From Clostridium_AD frigoriphilum (GTDB taxonomy: Bacteria > Bacillota > Clostridia > Clostridiales > Clostridiaceae): DNA of 64,000 nucleotides. A program made the translations under genes and the position numbers. The stretch is taken from the NCBI RefSeq assembly GCF_036541405.1, contig NZ_JAZHFS010000006.1, positions 175,211 through 239,210 on the forward strand, written 5' to 3'. Shown piece by piece: positions 27,452 to 36,322 of this stretch (the stretch's first letter is position 1; each line of letters opens with the position of its first letter). Under the pieces are notes generated by a model. That model worked only from the letters and a program-made list of their open reading frames with translations. It did not search any database and had not been told where the DNA came from.

Positions 27452-29049
27452 TACTCATCACCTCCAATAACTTTTCCTTCTAATAATGGTTCTACTTTCC
27501 ACGGTGGGGTAACATATCTCCATGCAGGAGTATGTACTCCTGATGTAAGCTCTCTTGCAAAAACTACTGCTCCTCTAAATCCAGCATACGGTCCTGAATA
27601 ATCATATGAATGTAATTGTTTTGACGTTACTCCCATCTTTTGCACTACATACTTATCTTTAATTCCCGAGAAAAACATGTCAGGTTTTAAATGTTTAATT
27701 AATTGTTCTGTTTCAAAATGGTTTAAATCATCAATTATTACAGCATCTTTCTTCATATCTTTTATAAGGCCGTCATACTTAGCTAAAGGTATTTCCTTTT
27801 TGAGTTTTTCATATCTCTGCGGAGATATAATAGTTCTATATTTCTTTTCGTCTTTTTCAACTGTTAAGTGCTCAATATTCTTACTATCTGCATCAAGTTT
27901 TATATCAGGAATAACTTCGCGCCCCTCATAATCATCTCTGTGGGCAAATTCATAACCTGAAACTACAGTTTCAATACCTAAGTCATGAAGAAGCGTTTGA
28001 TAATGATGGGACCTTGAACCGCCAACATATAAAAATGCCGTTTTTCCTTCAAGTCTTGTTTTATAATATTGCATTTGTCCTTCTATTGCAGCAATTTCCT
28101 CTGCAATTACTTTTTCTGTTTTTTCTATAAGATCTTTATCATCAAAATAAAGCGCTACATTTCTTAAAGTCTCAGTAATTCCACTAACACCTATAAAATT
28201 AACTTTTATCCAAGGTATTCCGTATTTTGTCTCCATCATTTCAGCTATATAATTTATAGATCTATGACATTGAACTAAATTAACATCAGCTGTATGAGCA
28301 TTTTTTATGTCCTCATAACTACCATCACCGGTCATTACACATACTACTTCATAACCTATTTTTTTGAATACTCTTTCAACTTCCCAGCCATCTCCGCCAA
28401 TATTATACTCACCTAACAAATTTATAGAATGTTTTTTAGTAGGAGCTTTAGTTCCTGTACCAATTACACTTCTCATTAAATTGTTGTTAGCGATATGATG
28501 TCCAGCTGACTGACTTACACCTTTGTATCCTTCACAATTAAAAGCTAAAACTTGAATTCCATAAAGCTTTTCTGCTTCAGCCGCTACTGCATTTATATCA
28601 TCACCAATTAGTCCTACTGGGCATGTAGCTGAAATTGTTATGGCAGTCGGATGGAATATCTCTACTGCTTCTTTTATTGCTTGTCTTAATTTCTTTTCAC
28701 CACCAAATATAATATCGCTTTCTTGCATATCTGTTGAAAAACAATATTCTATATAGTTTTGACCTCCTGGTTCAGTTTTCGCCTTATTTCTCCTTGTTCC
28801 CCAAGTATAATAAGAACACCCGATAGGTCCATGAACTATATGAACCATATCCTTTATTGGCCCGAGTATAACGCCCTTACAGCCTGCATAACAACATCCC
28901 CTGCTTGTTATCATCCCTGGAATCGTTCTAGTATTTGCTGTAATTGTTAATAAATCATCCTCCGCTTTTTTAATAACTATATGTTGTTTTCTGTTTTTAA
29001 ATGTTTTTGCAGGATATTTTTCAAGCACTTTATCCATAAATTCTTTCAT
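27451..29049 (-). CDS. nifD: nitrogenase MoFe protein alpha chain NifD
   Basis: 532 residues from the ATG at 29049, which has GAGGTG six bases upstream (a GTG at 29058 is inside that site). P-cluster ligands are in RGCCYAGCKGV, HGPIGCSYYTWG and ATCPVGLIGDD. FeMo-co ligands are the Cys in VQCHRSINYIAEMM and the His in LHSYDYSGPYAG. The protein carries an insertion of ~50 residues near 380-430 (DIKLDADSKNIEHL to YEKLKKEIP), the mark of the clostridial type. Its stop overlaps the nifK start. Confidence 0.97.
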   Translation of the reverse strand: MKEFMDKVLEKYPAKTFKNRKQHIVIKKAEDDLLTITANTRTIPGMITSRGCCYAGCKGVILGPIKDMVHIVHGPIGCSYYTWGTRRNKAKTEPGGQNYIEYCFSTDMQESDIIFGGEKKLRQAIKEAVEIFHPTAITISATCPVGLIGDDINAVAAEAEKLYGIQVLAFNCEGYKGVSQSAGHHIANNNLMRSVIGTGTKAPTKKHSINLLGEYNIGGDGWEVERVFKKIGYEVVCVMTGDGSYEDIKNAHTADVNLVQCHRSINYIAEMMETKYGIPWIKVNFIGVSGITETLRNVALYFDDKDLIEKTEKVIAEEIAAIEGQMQYYKTRLEGKTAFLYVGGSRSHHYQTLLHDLGIETVVSGYEFAHRDDYEGREVIPDIKLDADSKNIEHLTVEKDEKKYRTIISPQRYEKLKKEIPLAKYDGLIKDMKKDAVIIDDLNHFETEQLIKHLKPDMFFSGIKDKYVVQKMGVTSKQLHSYDYSGPYAGFRGAVVFARELTSGVHTPAWRYVTPPWKVEPLLEGKVIGGDE

Positions 29050-29072
29050 ATACTTCACCTCGCTTTATTTAA

Positions 29073-29456
29073 TTAAATAGCTTCTATTCCAGTTTTTCCG
29101 GTTCTTACTGTAACCACATCATTTATCGTAGCTACAAATATCTTCCCATTTCCTGGATTTCCGTTTTGATTTACTTCTATAATAGTTTTTACTGTATTTT
29201 GTACATCTTTATCCTCTACAACTAGTATTATCATTCTCTTTGGCATTAATCTGTGCATCTCAGACAATTGCTCAGCGATTATTGGAGGTAGTCCTTCATC
29301 CTCACTAAATGCATTTTGAAATAATTCATAAGCTATTTTTTTCTTTCCTCTTCCCATAACCCTTATTGCAGTCATAGAAGGAACTGCTATTTTAAGAAGA
29401 GCTTCTTTTGTTTTATTAACCATATCCATTCGAATGATAGCTGTTATTTCCTTCAT
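29073..29456 (-). CDS. nifI2: PII-like nitrogenase switch-off regulator NifI2
   Basis: 127 residues of the PII (GlnB) family, NifI2 subtype. MKEITAIIRMDMVNKTKEAL is the PII start and VMGRGKKKIAYE precedes a long T-loop. With NifI1 it binds nitrogenase MoFe protein when 2-oxoglutarate is low and ATP/ADP signals excess nitrogen, blocking activity. The place between nifH and nifD is diagnostic of NifI. It is longer than NifI1, as expected. The C-terminal GNGKIFVATINDVVTVRTG is the ATP-binding end of the family. Confidence 0.94.
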   Translation of the reverse strand: MKEITAIIRMDMVNKTKEALLKIAVPSMTAIRVMGRGKKKIAYELFQNAFSEDEGLPPIIAEQLSEMHRLMPKRMIILVVEDKDVQNTVKTIIEVNQNGNPGNGKIFVATINDVVTVRTGKTGIEAI

Positions 29457-29470
29457 ATTATTGGCCCTCC

Positions 29471-29797
29471 TTATAATCCAGAATTTCCAGAACTTATGGT
29501 ATATACTTCGTCTACATCACTTACGAAAATCTTTCCATCACCAAAAGCACCTTTTTCTCCTGTTTTTGAACTTCTAATTATAATTTTTATAACATCATCT
29601 TTATCATTATCGCTAACTACTAGCATTAACATTTCTTTTGGAATTTCGTCATAATATACATCTCCGACCTTAACTCCTCTTTGCTTACCACGTCCAACTA
29701 CACCTATCTTTGTAACTGCTGGGAAACCAGCATCACATAACTCTGAGAGGACAATACCTACTTTTTCTGGTCTAATTACTGCTTTAATCATTATCAT
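29471..29797 (-). CDS. nifI1: PII-like nitrogenase switch-off regulator NifI1
   Basis: 108 residues, NifI1 subtype of the PII family. IKAVIRPEKVGIVLSELCDAG is the PII start, GVVGRGKQRGVKVGDVYYDE the T-loop region and FGDGKIFVSDVDEVYTISSG the C-terminal part. It acts with NifI2, encoded next, to inhibit MoFe protein after ammonium addition. It is 49 bp after nifH. Two ATG codons are close; the first has GGGGGAA at better spacing. Confidence 0.94.
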   Translation of the reverse strand: MIMIKAVIRPEKVGIVLSELCDAGFPAVTKIGVVGRGKQRGVKVGDVYYDEIPKEMLMLVVSDNDKDDVIKIIIRSSKTGEKGAFGDGKIFVSDVDEVYTISSGNSGL

Positions 29798-29846
29798 CGT
29801 TTAATTCCCCCTATCTATATTATTATAATGAATTAGATATACTTAA

Positions 29847-30668
29847 TTAGATATCCATTAACCCATGTTCCATTAATATTGCTTCTAATCTTTCTTGAGA
29901 CATTGGTTTTGGAATAACAAACATCTTATTTTCATCAATCGCTTTAGCAAGTTGTCTATATTCCTGCGCTTGTCCTGCCTCTGGATCAAATTCTATTACA
30001 GTTTGTTTGTGTATTTCAGCTCTTTGAACCATATTGTCTCTTGGCACAAAATATATTAATTGACTTCCAAGTTCTTCTGCAAATGCTTTTAATAGGTCTA
30101 TTTCCTTATCTACATTTCTACTGTTACAAATTATTCCACCAAGTCTTATTCCTGAACTGTTAGCATATTTTAGTACGCCCTTTGCAATATTGTTAGCTGC
30201 GTATAGTGCCATCATTTCACCACTTGCAACTATATATATTTCTTGAGCTTTTCCTTCTCTCATTGGCATTGCAAATCCACCACAGACAACATCACCTAAA
30301 ACATCATAGAATACATAATCTAAATCATCAGTATATGCGCCTAAACTTTCTAACATATTGATTGCAGTAATAATTCCTCTTCCGGCGCAACCTACACCCG
30401 GTTCAGGACCACCTGATTCAACACATCTTATATTTCTATAACCAGGCTTTAATATTGAATCAAGATCTACTTCCTCGCCTTCTTCTCTTAATGTATCAAG
30501 AACACTTTTCTGTGCAAGACCACCAAGAAGAAGTCTGGTTGAATCTGCTTTTGGATCACAGCCAACCACCATGATTTGTTTTCCCATTTCTGCAAGACCT
30601 GCTGTTAGATTTTGAGTTGTGGTAGATTTTCCAATACCACCTTTTCCATAAATTGCTACTTGTCTCAT
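29847..30668 (-). CDS. nifH: nitrogenase Fe protein NifH
   Basis: 273 residues, the C. pasteurianum length. P-loop GKGGIGKST at 8-16, DPKADSTRL switch region, [4Fe-4S] ligands Cys94 (VGCAGRG) and Cys129 (DVVCGGFAMP), and Arg97, the residue ADP-ribosylated in some species. NifH is the ATP-driven electron donor to MoFe protein and is needed for FeMo-co maturation. First gene of the operon with an ~800-bp upstream spacer shared with mop. GAGGAG lies before the start. Confidence 0.98.
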   Translation of the reverse strand: MRQVAIYGKGGIGKSTTTQNLTAGLAEMGKQIMVVGCDPKADSTRLLLGGLAQKSVLDTLREEGEEVDLDSILKPGYRNIRCVESGGPEPGVGCAGRGIITAINMLESLGAYTDDLDYVFYDVLGDVVCGGFAMPMREGKAQEIYIVASGEMMALYAANNIAKGVLKYANSSGIRLGGIICNSRNVDKEIDLLKAFAEELGSQLIYFVPRDNMVQRAEIHKQTVIEFDPEAGQAQEYRQLAKAIDENKMFVIPKPMSQERLEAILMEHGLMDI

Positions 30669-30759
30669 ATTAACTCCTCCTCATATATATAATTCTTTAC
30701 CACATATTTATTTGAAGTAAAGTATTTACCAAATTAAAAATGATTTTTTTAAATATTAA

Positions 30760-30830
30760 AAAGTCATTTCGTTTAAAAACAATTTTAATATGTTTATGAC
30801 TTTTTTAAAATATAAATGACTATTTTTTAA
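30760..30830 (-). promoter_or_regulatory. GTCAT repeat cluster in the nifH leader
   Basis: On the minus strand AAAAAATAGTCATTTATA and AAAAAAGTCATAAACATA are direct repeats; ACGAAATGACTTTTTAATA follows in inverted orientation. AAAAAGTCAT and ATGACTTTTT could pair as a perfect 10-bp stem with a 28-base loop in the nifH leader RNA, or serve as protein-binding sites. Confidence 0.4.
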
Positions 30831-30847
30831 AGTTATAATTTATTTTA

Positions 30848-30909
30848 TTTCAGAATTTTAAATATTGTATTTTTCGAGAAATTTGTTATTATTCAATTTA
30901 ATTCTGAAA
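30848..30909. promoter_or_regulatory. inverted repeat upstream of nifH
   Basis: TTTCAGAATT at 30848-30857 and AATTCTGAAA at 30900-30909 are perfect 10-bp inverted copies, 52 bp centre to centre, about five helical turns. This suits a looped or dimeric operator. Confidence 0.35.
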
Positions 30910-31218
30910 ATTGCGAACATTCATCACGTAAAATCATTTATATTAATGTTATTATAGATAAAAAGGCTGTATTTCTTTATGTTTTATTCTAATCATGACC
31001 ATAATATTTACTTTACGTTACCTAAATATTAGTTTTAAAGAAAAGGTTTTTTGTTTGAATTTTAAAACAAATGAATTGTTCTTATATTTTTATACTCATT
31101 TTTACTCTTTTTTAATTGGTTATTTTTATCTATATTACTGTCTTTTTGATATATAGTCAAGCCTTTTTTGCAAGTTTTGCATAAGTATTCTTGTAAATCC
31201 ACCATTTTTTATTATGAT

Positions 31219-31259
31219 ATCGTTGCCATATGAATTGATTGATTTTGCAATCGTTACCA
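31219..31259. promoter_or_regulatory. direct repeat ATCGTTRCCA between nifH and mop
   Basis: ATCGTTGCCA at 31219-31228 and ATCGTTACCA at 31250-31259 are 31 bp apart, about three helical turns. They may be operator half-sites acting on mop, nifH or both. Confidence 0.35.
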
Positions 31260-31379
31260 CATTTTCATTCTATAATCTGATTTTGTTTAACTTACTTCAT
31301 GTCATTTCTGAAATTAAATCTTTTTTTCAACTTTTCTTCACTTAATAACTATATCAATTATGAATTCTCAATAAAAAGG

Positions 31380-31408
31380 TTGACTATTTTAGAATTTAAT
31401 GGAATAAT
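31380..31408 (+). promoter_or_regulatory. mop promoter
   Basis: TTGACT at 31380-31385, a 17-base spacer and AATAAT at 31403-31408 form a good vegetative promoter 63 bp before the mop start. Confidence 0.6.
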
Positions 31409-31471
31409 ATCAATTAATAATTGTACAGTATCCATTAACTACAATTTAATTTTTGGGAGGTATAAATAATT

Positions 31472-31681
31472 ATGGCATTAAGCGCAAGAAATCAATTAAA
31501 AGGAAAAGTTGTATCTATTAACGAAGGGGCTGTCACTGCATACGTCGTTGTTGATATTGGCGGTGGTAACCTTGTTACTTCTTCTATATCAATAGCCGCA
31601 GTACATGATTTAGATTTAAAAGTTGGTTCAAACGTAACTTCAGTTATAAAAGCTTCTTCTGTAATGTTAATGACAGAATAA
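31472..31681 (+). CDS. mop: molybdenum-pterin/molybdate-binding protein Mop
   Basis: 69 residues, a single Mop (TOBE-like) domain: ALSARNQLKGKVVSINEGAV, GGGNLVTSSISIAAV and LKVGSNVTSVIKASSVML. Mop hexamers bind several molybdate ions, acting as a Mo store or buffer in the cytoplasm. The gene has GGGAGG at good spacing and a strong terminator. It lies divergent from nifH and next to the Mo regulator, matching its role in nitrogenase Mo supply. C. pasteurianum carries several close relatives. Confidence 0.96.
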   Translation: MALSARNQLKGKVVSINEGAVTAYVVVDIGGGNLVTSSISIAAVHDLDLKVGSNVTSVIKASSVMLMTE

Positions 31682-31708
31682 AATGTCTTAACTGTTTTTA
31701 TTATAGAA

Positions 31709-31754
31709 TAAGAGGGATATAGTATTAGTTTTACTAATACTATATCCCTTTTGA
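31709..31754. terminator. terminator between mop and the convergent regulator gene
   Basis: The stem AGGGATATAGTATTAG / CTAATACTATATCCCT is long and perfect, with a T run on the plus strand. Confidence 0.9.
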
Positions 31755-31788
31755 TATTCTATGTTCAATTACTTTACTAAGGTAATAA

Positions 31789-32775
31789 TTATGGTTGTTC
31801 TACTATTTTTCCAGTATCAGTCAAATCATACCCACCTATTCCTCGCAGTTCTTCCTTAAATTCCTTCGAATTAAGAATTTCAAGTATTGCTTTAAATGGT
31901 GGTTTGTTTATATCATCTTTCTTAATTATTAAATCATATCTTTCCTTTTGCATAGGTACAAATTGAATGTTTTCAACCTGCTGAGCAACCTTTTCATTGC
32001 CTATAGCTACATCTGCATCACCACGTGCAACAGTACTAGCAACAGCTAAATGTGATAATGCTTCACTTTCATACCCATTAATTGACTGCCATGGTATTCC
32101 AATCTTACATAATTTTTCATCTATTAGAACTCGTACTCCACAACCCTTTTCTCTATTAATCATTAAAACATCAGGTCTAGTTAAATCCTTCCACGTAGTT
32201 ATGTTTTTAGGATTACCTTTAGCAACATAGAAACCTTGCATACGGCATACTAAATGAATAATAATACAAGGTACTCCCGGAAGTATTCTACGTACATAAG
32301 GGATATTATAAACTCCAGTATCACCATCCCATAGATGCGCTGTAGCAATATTTATATTTCCTCTATATAATTCAACTAAGCCATTGTAACTTCCTATATA
32401 ACGCCTAAGCGCCTGAAGTCCATTAGGATGTTGTTCTAAATGCCGAGTTAAAACATCCAAAAGAATATCTTGACCACAAATTATAAAATCACTTTTATAA
32501 CTTGAACCGGGCAAATCTTTTTTGGTATTTAGTGAAGTTACAATTGGATTATTGATTTTTTCCACATTAATTTGTTCAACATTAATTGATGAAGTTTTAA
32601 TATTAGTTCTACTTTTATCCTTGTACTTTTCAATATCAATTTCATCTATTCGTACCTTTCTACCTACTCTATAAGAAGAAAGTTCTCCCCTTTTTATTAA
32701 TTCATATACTGTATTTTTAGAAATATTTAAAACTTGTGCAACTTCCTGAGTTGTTAAGCCTGAGTTCGCTTCCAT
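31789..32775 (-). CDS. HTH / substrate-binding-like transcription regulator, probable Mo sensor (copy 1)
   Basis: 328 residues from the ATG at 32775. Residues 5-55 are an excisionase-type winged helix (LTTQEVAQVLNISKNTVYEL IK then RGELSSYRVGRKVRID), followed by a linker and a ~220-residue periplasmic-binding-like domain with LDVLTRHLEQHPNGLQALR, IATAHLWDGDTG and VASTVARGDADVAIGNE. This is the PBP-like domain used by Mo-responsive regulators, so the ligand is probably molybdate or Mo cofactor. A paralogue lies at 37378-38343; the two bracket the modABC genes. Target sites are not proven. Confidence 0.78.
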   Translation of the reverse strand: MEANSGLTTQEVAQVLNISKNTVYELIKRGELSSYRVGRKVRIDEIDIEKYKDKSRTNIKTSSINVEQINVEKINNPIVTSLNTKKDLPGSSYKSDFIICGQDILLDVLTRHLEQHPNGLQALRRYIGSYNGLVELYRGNINIATAHLWDGDTGVYNIPYVRRILPGVPCIIIHLVCRMQGFYVAKGNPKNITTWKDLTRPDVLMINREKGCGVRVLIDEKLCKIGIPWQSINGYESEALSHLAVASTVARGDADVAIGNEKVAQQVENIQFVPMQKERYDLIIKKDDINKPPFKAILEILNSKEFKEELRGIGGYDLTDTGKIVEQP

Positions 32776-32972
32776 AATAAACAATTCTCCCTTCGACTTT
32801 CCAAAAATAATTACTATATTATTATATTATTGATTTATCTTAATATTAGCATTATAATATTTCTATATGCAGTTTCATTATGTTTAACACAATTCATCTT
32901 AATTATATACCAAATAGTGCAATTAATAAAGCTATAGAAAAAATTTAAAATTGTAAAGGAGGCATTCTATAA

Positions 32973-34526
32973 TTGGAGTTAATTAAAGATAATTCAAATT
33001 TAGTAAATTTAAACATCGGAAGTTTTTCAAGAATGATGGGTCAAACTTGGAATGTCCCTGAAAATGTTCTTGAAAATTACATATTAGCAAACGTAAGCAT
33101 AGCAATGATTAGAAATCCTAACATGAAAAAAGATATTAACAAATTATATCTTCTTGATAAACTTAAATATTATGAAGTTGTTAAAAATTCTTCCTGTACA
33201 AAACATATTATTATGACACAAGGTACACTTGAACAAGAAATTGAAGGAAGAAAAGCACTTGGCATTCTTTTAATTGCGGAGAATGATTATAACTTAAGAA
33301 GCACTATAATTAAATTACTTAAAAAACACTACTGCGTAGTCTTTAATGCAGTTAAAAAACATGATAAAAGAGAACTAACTAAAAGATATCATCTAATGGA
33401 TGAAGTTACAATGAAAACAGAAGCAAGACTTGAAGCAGCAATATACTTTTATTTTGGTATATATCGCAATGCAAACGAAGTTGATCAAGGGTTTTTTAAG
33501 TCAATTATTAATGATATAAAAACGTTTGAGTTTTGTGACCCCATGACAAGAGACATAACGAAGGAATTAGAGGTACATAAAAACGAGCTTCAGGAGATCA
33601 AATCATTGCTCAAAAGGGAATATGGTAAAATAAATAGTTTTAAAGATATTTTAAACAGCAATGTGAATGTTATTGAAGAATCAGGTGGAATTCTTGAAAA
33701 TATTTTCATTATTAACAAACTTGATGTTAATCATCTCTTCTCAGACTCCAACTTTTTAAATATTGATGAAATATTATTATCCTATATTAAAATGGGATAT
33801 ACTTCTTTGGACTCAAAAGTGATACTTCAATTTCTTGTAAATGGCATTTTTATAAAATCTTTAATTAATGAATATAAAAAATCTAAGAGCCTATATTTTG
33901 AAAATAATCAAGAAACATTACTTATTAAAATAAACTCTTTAGAAAACAATTTAAATATTGTTAATCTGACAAATACAGATATATCAAATAAGTTAACTAT
34001 TTCTAAGAAACAAAATACAAAATTTGAAGGAACTTTAAACACTCAGATAAATAAATTAAATAAAACACATAATTCCGAAGTTGTGGAAATGCAAAATAAA
34101 ATCAATGATCTTGAAAATCAGTTATTAATTGAGAAAACATATAAAACTGAATTAAATGTTCTACGAGAATATGTATTCAAAAAAAATAATGATTATATTC
34201 CATTAGAGCGAAAAAAGTCATTATCAGATTACACATCAAATATTAATATTATTATCATAGGTGGTGCTAAAGACTGGAGAAGAAAATTCAGAGAAAAATA
34301 TCCAGAGATTAGAACGCTGCACGGCTTTAGTGAAAATTTTGATACTAGTGTTTTAGCTAATTGCGATTATGTGTTTTTCTATCCCGGTTTTATGAATCAC
34401 GCAACCTATTACAAGGCCATGAGCTTTATAAGAACTAATCAACTTAAATTTGGATATTTAGGAAAAACAAATATAGACTTGGTAGAATTAGAAATAATCG
34501 ATGAATTAGAAAAAGGTCGCCTTTAA
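32973..34526 (+). CDS. large DUF2325-like protein of unknown function
   Basis: 517 residues with TTG start after AGGAGG (ten bases). The last ~95 residues (IIIIGGAKDWRRKFREKYP, NCDYVFFYPGFMNHATYYKAM) fit DUF2325. Before it, about 310-395 is a predicted coiled coil (QETLLIKINSLENNLNI and on), and residues 1-300 are helical with no family I recognise. Most DUF2325 proteins are shorter. No signal peptide. Set between the first Mo regulator (divergent) and modABC (convergent), it may belong to Mo or nif control; that is inferred only from place. Confidence 0.65.
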   Translation: MELIKDNSNLVNLNIGSFSRMMGQTWNVPENVLENYILANVSIAMIRNPNMKKDINKLYLLDKLKYYEVVKNSSCTKHIIMTQGTLEQEIEGRKALGILLIAENDYNLRSTIIKLLKKHYCVVFNAVKKHDKRELTKRYHLMDEVTMKTEARLEAAIYFYFGIYRNANEVDQGFFKSIINDIKTFEFCDPMTRDITKELEVHKNELQEIKSLLKREYGKINSFKDILNSNVNVIEESGGILENIFIINKLDVNHLFSDSNFLNIDEILLSYIKMGYTSLDSKVILQFLVNGIFIKSLINEYKKSKSLYFENNQETLLIKINSLENNLNIVNLTNTDISNKLTISKKQNTKFEGTLNTQINKLNKTHNSEVVEMQNKINDLENQLLIEKTYKTELNVLREYVFKKNNDYIPLERKKSLSDYTSNINIIIIGGAKDWRRKFREKYPEIRTLHGFSENFDTSVLANCDYVFFYPGFMNHATYYKAMSFIRTNQLKFGYLGKTNIDLVELEIIDELEKGRL

Positions 34527-34540
34527 TAGGTGACCTTTTA
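34511..34540. terminator. bidirectional terminator between the DUF2325-like gene and modC
   Basis: AAAAGGTCGCC and GGTGACCTTTT (one G-T mismatch) form a stem overlapping the end of the DUF2325-like gene. It suits both convergent transcripts. Confidence 0.8.
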
Positions 34541-34551
34541 ATTTATTTGCT

Positions 34552-35619
34552 TTACTTCATTTTTATAACTTTATCTGAGTTAATTCTTATTTTTAATGGA
34601 AGTGGTTTTCGTTTAATTAAATCCCACTCTTCCTTAGAAATATCCCACATTATATTATAATCTTTTTCACCTACTATAGGCTTACTAAATTTAAGATATA
34701 CTTTTATTCTAAACAAAGCCTCACTAGTAAAAACAACCCAACAATTAAAAGTGTTAATAACTTCATCCTCTTCACAAATTTCTAAATAATGAGCCCTAAT
34801 TCCTATATATGTTATATCGCCTTCTATTTCATAGTTAAATGTAATTTTGCATCCCCAATCAACAGCTTCTATTATATTAGGTTCAACTTTCCTAGCCTTT
34901 GAAATATTTTTACAACCAGTTAATTTAGCAGAATAAAGCGTTGGTGGATTATTAAATATAACATCCTTATGACCAACAGCATCAATCTTTCCCCCTGCTA
35001 TTATTATTATATTATTGCATAATTGATAAGCTTCTTCCATGTTATGTGTAACAAAAATTGAGGTTCCCTTAAATTCCTTAAGATCCTCCTTCAGCCTAAT
35101 AATCATGTTATTCCTAAGGTGCTCATCTAATGCTGAAAATGGTTCATCAAGAAGTAATATTTCTGGGTCTACAACGAGAGCCCTTGCAAGTGCAACTCTT
35201 TGTTGTTGCCCTCCAGACAATTGATATGGATATCTTTTTTCCATTCCATTAAGCTGTAAGTCAATAATTTTTTTACTAATTTTATTAGCTTTATCAACTT
35301 TAGAAATCCTTTTAACAAGCCCGAAACCAATATTTTCTTCTACTGTCATATTAGGAAAAAGAGCATAATTTTGAAAAAGAAAACCAACTTTTCTTTCTCG
35401 TATTGGCATATTTATTTTTTTTTCTGAATCAAATAACACACGATTATTTAACACTATGCGCCCTGTATCCGGGGTTTCAATTCCCGCAATACATCTTAGC
35501 GTCATACTTTTGCCTGACCCAGACGATCCTAAAAACCCTAATGTATAATTATCAACCTTAAATTTAACTTTAAGTTCAAATCCTTGTAGTTTTTTTAAAA
35601 TATCTACTTCTAAACTCAT
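34552..35619 (-). CDS. modC: molybdate ABC transporter ATPase ModC
   Basis: 355 residues. ATP-binding: Walker A GSSGSGKSM (31-39), LSGGQQQRVALA signature near 137, Walker B ILLLDEPFSALD, and the switch His in FVTHNMEEA. The C-terminal ~120 residues are a TOBE/Mop-like regulatory domain that can bind molybdate and inhibit uptake. Last gene of modABC, two bases after modB. It energises molybdate import. Confidence 0.94.
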   Translation of the reverse strand: MSLEVDILKKLQGFELKVKFKVDNYTLGFLGSSGSGKSMTLRCIAGIETPDTGRIVLNNRVLFDSEKKINMPIRERKVGFLFQNYALFPNMTVEENIGFGLVKRISKVDKANKISKKIIDLQLNGMEKRYPYQLSGGQQQRVALARALVVDPEILLLDEPFSALDEHLRNNMIIRLKEDLKEFKGTSIFVTHNMEEAYQLCNNIIIIAGGKIDAVGHKDVIFNNPPTLYSAKLTGCKNISKARKVEPNIIEAVDWGCKITFNYEIEGDITYIGIRAHYLEICEEDEVINTFNCWVVFTSEALFRIKVYLKFSKPIVGEKDYNIMWDISKEEWDLIKRKPLPLKIRINSDKVIKMK

Positions 35620-35621
35620 AA

Positions 35622-36305
35622 TTATTTTCTCCTAGCAGATGATACTATAAACATTTGCTTTTCAGCCCATTTATCACTAGCAACCATTACTGTCAAAGAT
35701 ATTATAAATATTAATATGACCCATTTAATGGCATTGCCTGTTTCTCCTGCTACCTCGGCAAAATATATTGCAATTGGTATTGTTTGCGTTTTACCAGGAA
35801 TACTTCCAGCAATCATTATAGTTGCTCCAAATTCTCCAAGTGCCCTTGCAAATGACAAGACTGTACCTGCCGCAATTCCTGGCCAAGCAAGTGGTACAGC
35901 TACCTTCCAAAAAATTCTTTGCTCAGATACTCCAAGAGTCCTTGCTGCATTAATAACATTAACATCAATTTGCCTAAAAGCACCAACACAAGTCCTATAC
36001 ATTAAAGGAAAGGCAACTACAGTTGCAGCTATAACTGTAGCATACCATGTGAATATTATATTAATTCCAAATCTACTTAATAACTTTCCTATAGGGAAAT
36101 TCTTTCCTATAATCATAAGTAATATAAATCCTACAACCGTTGGAGGAAGTACCATTGGCAATGTCAAAATCCCATCTAATATTCCTCTAGCACGTCCCTT
36201 ATAGCTAGCCATAAACCAAGCCGCTGCGATACCAATAAAAAACACTATAAAAGTAGCTGTAATAGAGGTTTTTATGGAAATCCATAATGGTGAATACTCT
36301 GACAT
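35622..36305 (-). CDS. modB: molybdate ABC transporter permease ModB
   Basis: 227 residues from the ATG at 36305 with AGGAG nine bases upstream. Five or six membrane helices and the EAA loop region (ARTLGVSEQRIFWKVAVPLAWPGIAAG) that contacts ModC. TLPMVLPPTVVGFILL and FARALGEFGATIM are typical of ModB. Forms the homodimeric channel. Confidence 0.95.
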   Translation of the reverse strand: MSEYSPLWISIKTSITATFIVFFIGIAAAWFMASYKGRARGILDGILTLPMVLPPTVVGFILLMIIGKNFPIGKLLSRFGINIIFTWYATVIAATVVAFPLMYRTCVGAFRQIDVNVINAARTLGVSEQRIFWKVAVPLAWPGIAAGTVLSFARALGEFGATIMIAGSIPGKTQTIPIAIYFAEVAGETGNAIKWVILIFIISLTVMVASDKWAEKQMFIVSSARRK

Positions 36306-36322
36306 ATATTCCAACTCCTATC

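Larger units (their letters stand above)
30669..31379. other. long control region between nifH and mop
   Basis: About 800 bp of AT-rich DNA separate divergent nifH and mop. It holds a GTCAT repeat cluster (30760-30830), a 10-bp inverted repeat (30848-30909), direct repeats at 31219-31259 and the mop promoter. No ORF is credible and no -24/-12 sigma-54 promoter was found. The nifH promoter itself could not be placed with confidence. Confidence 0.5.

Noticed and set aside
30669..31471. possible sigma-54 nif promoter (TGGTAACGATTGCA)
   Set aside because: The distance between GG and GC is eight bases, not ten, so it cannot be a -24/-12 element.
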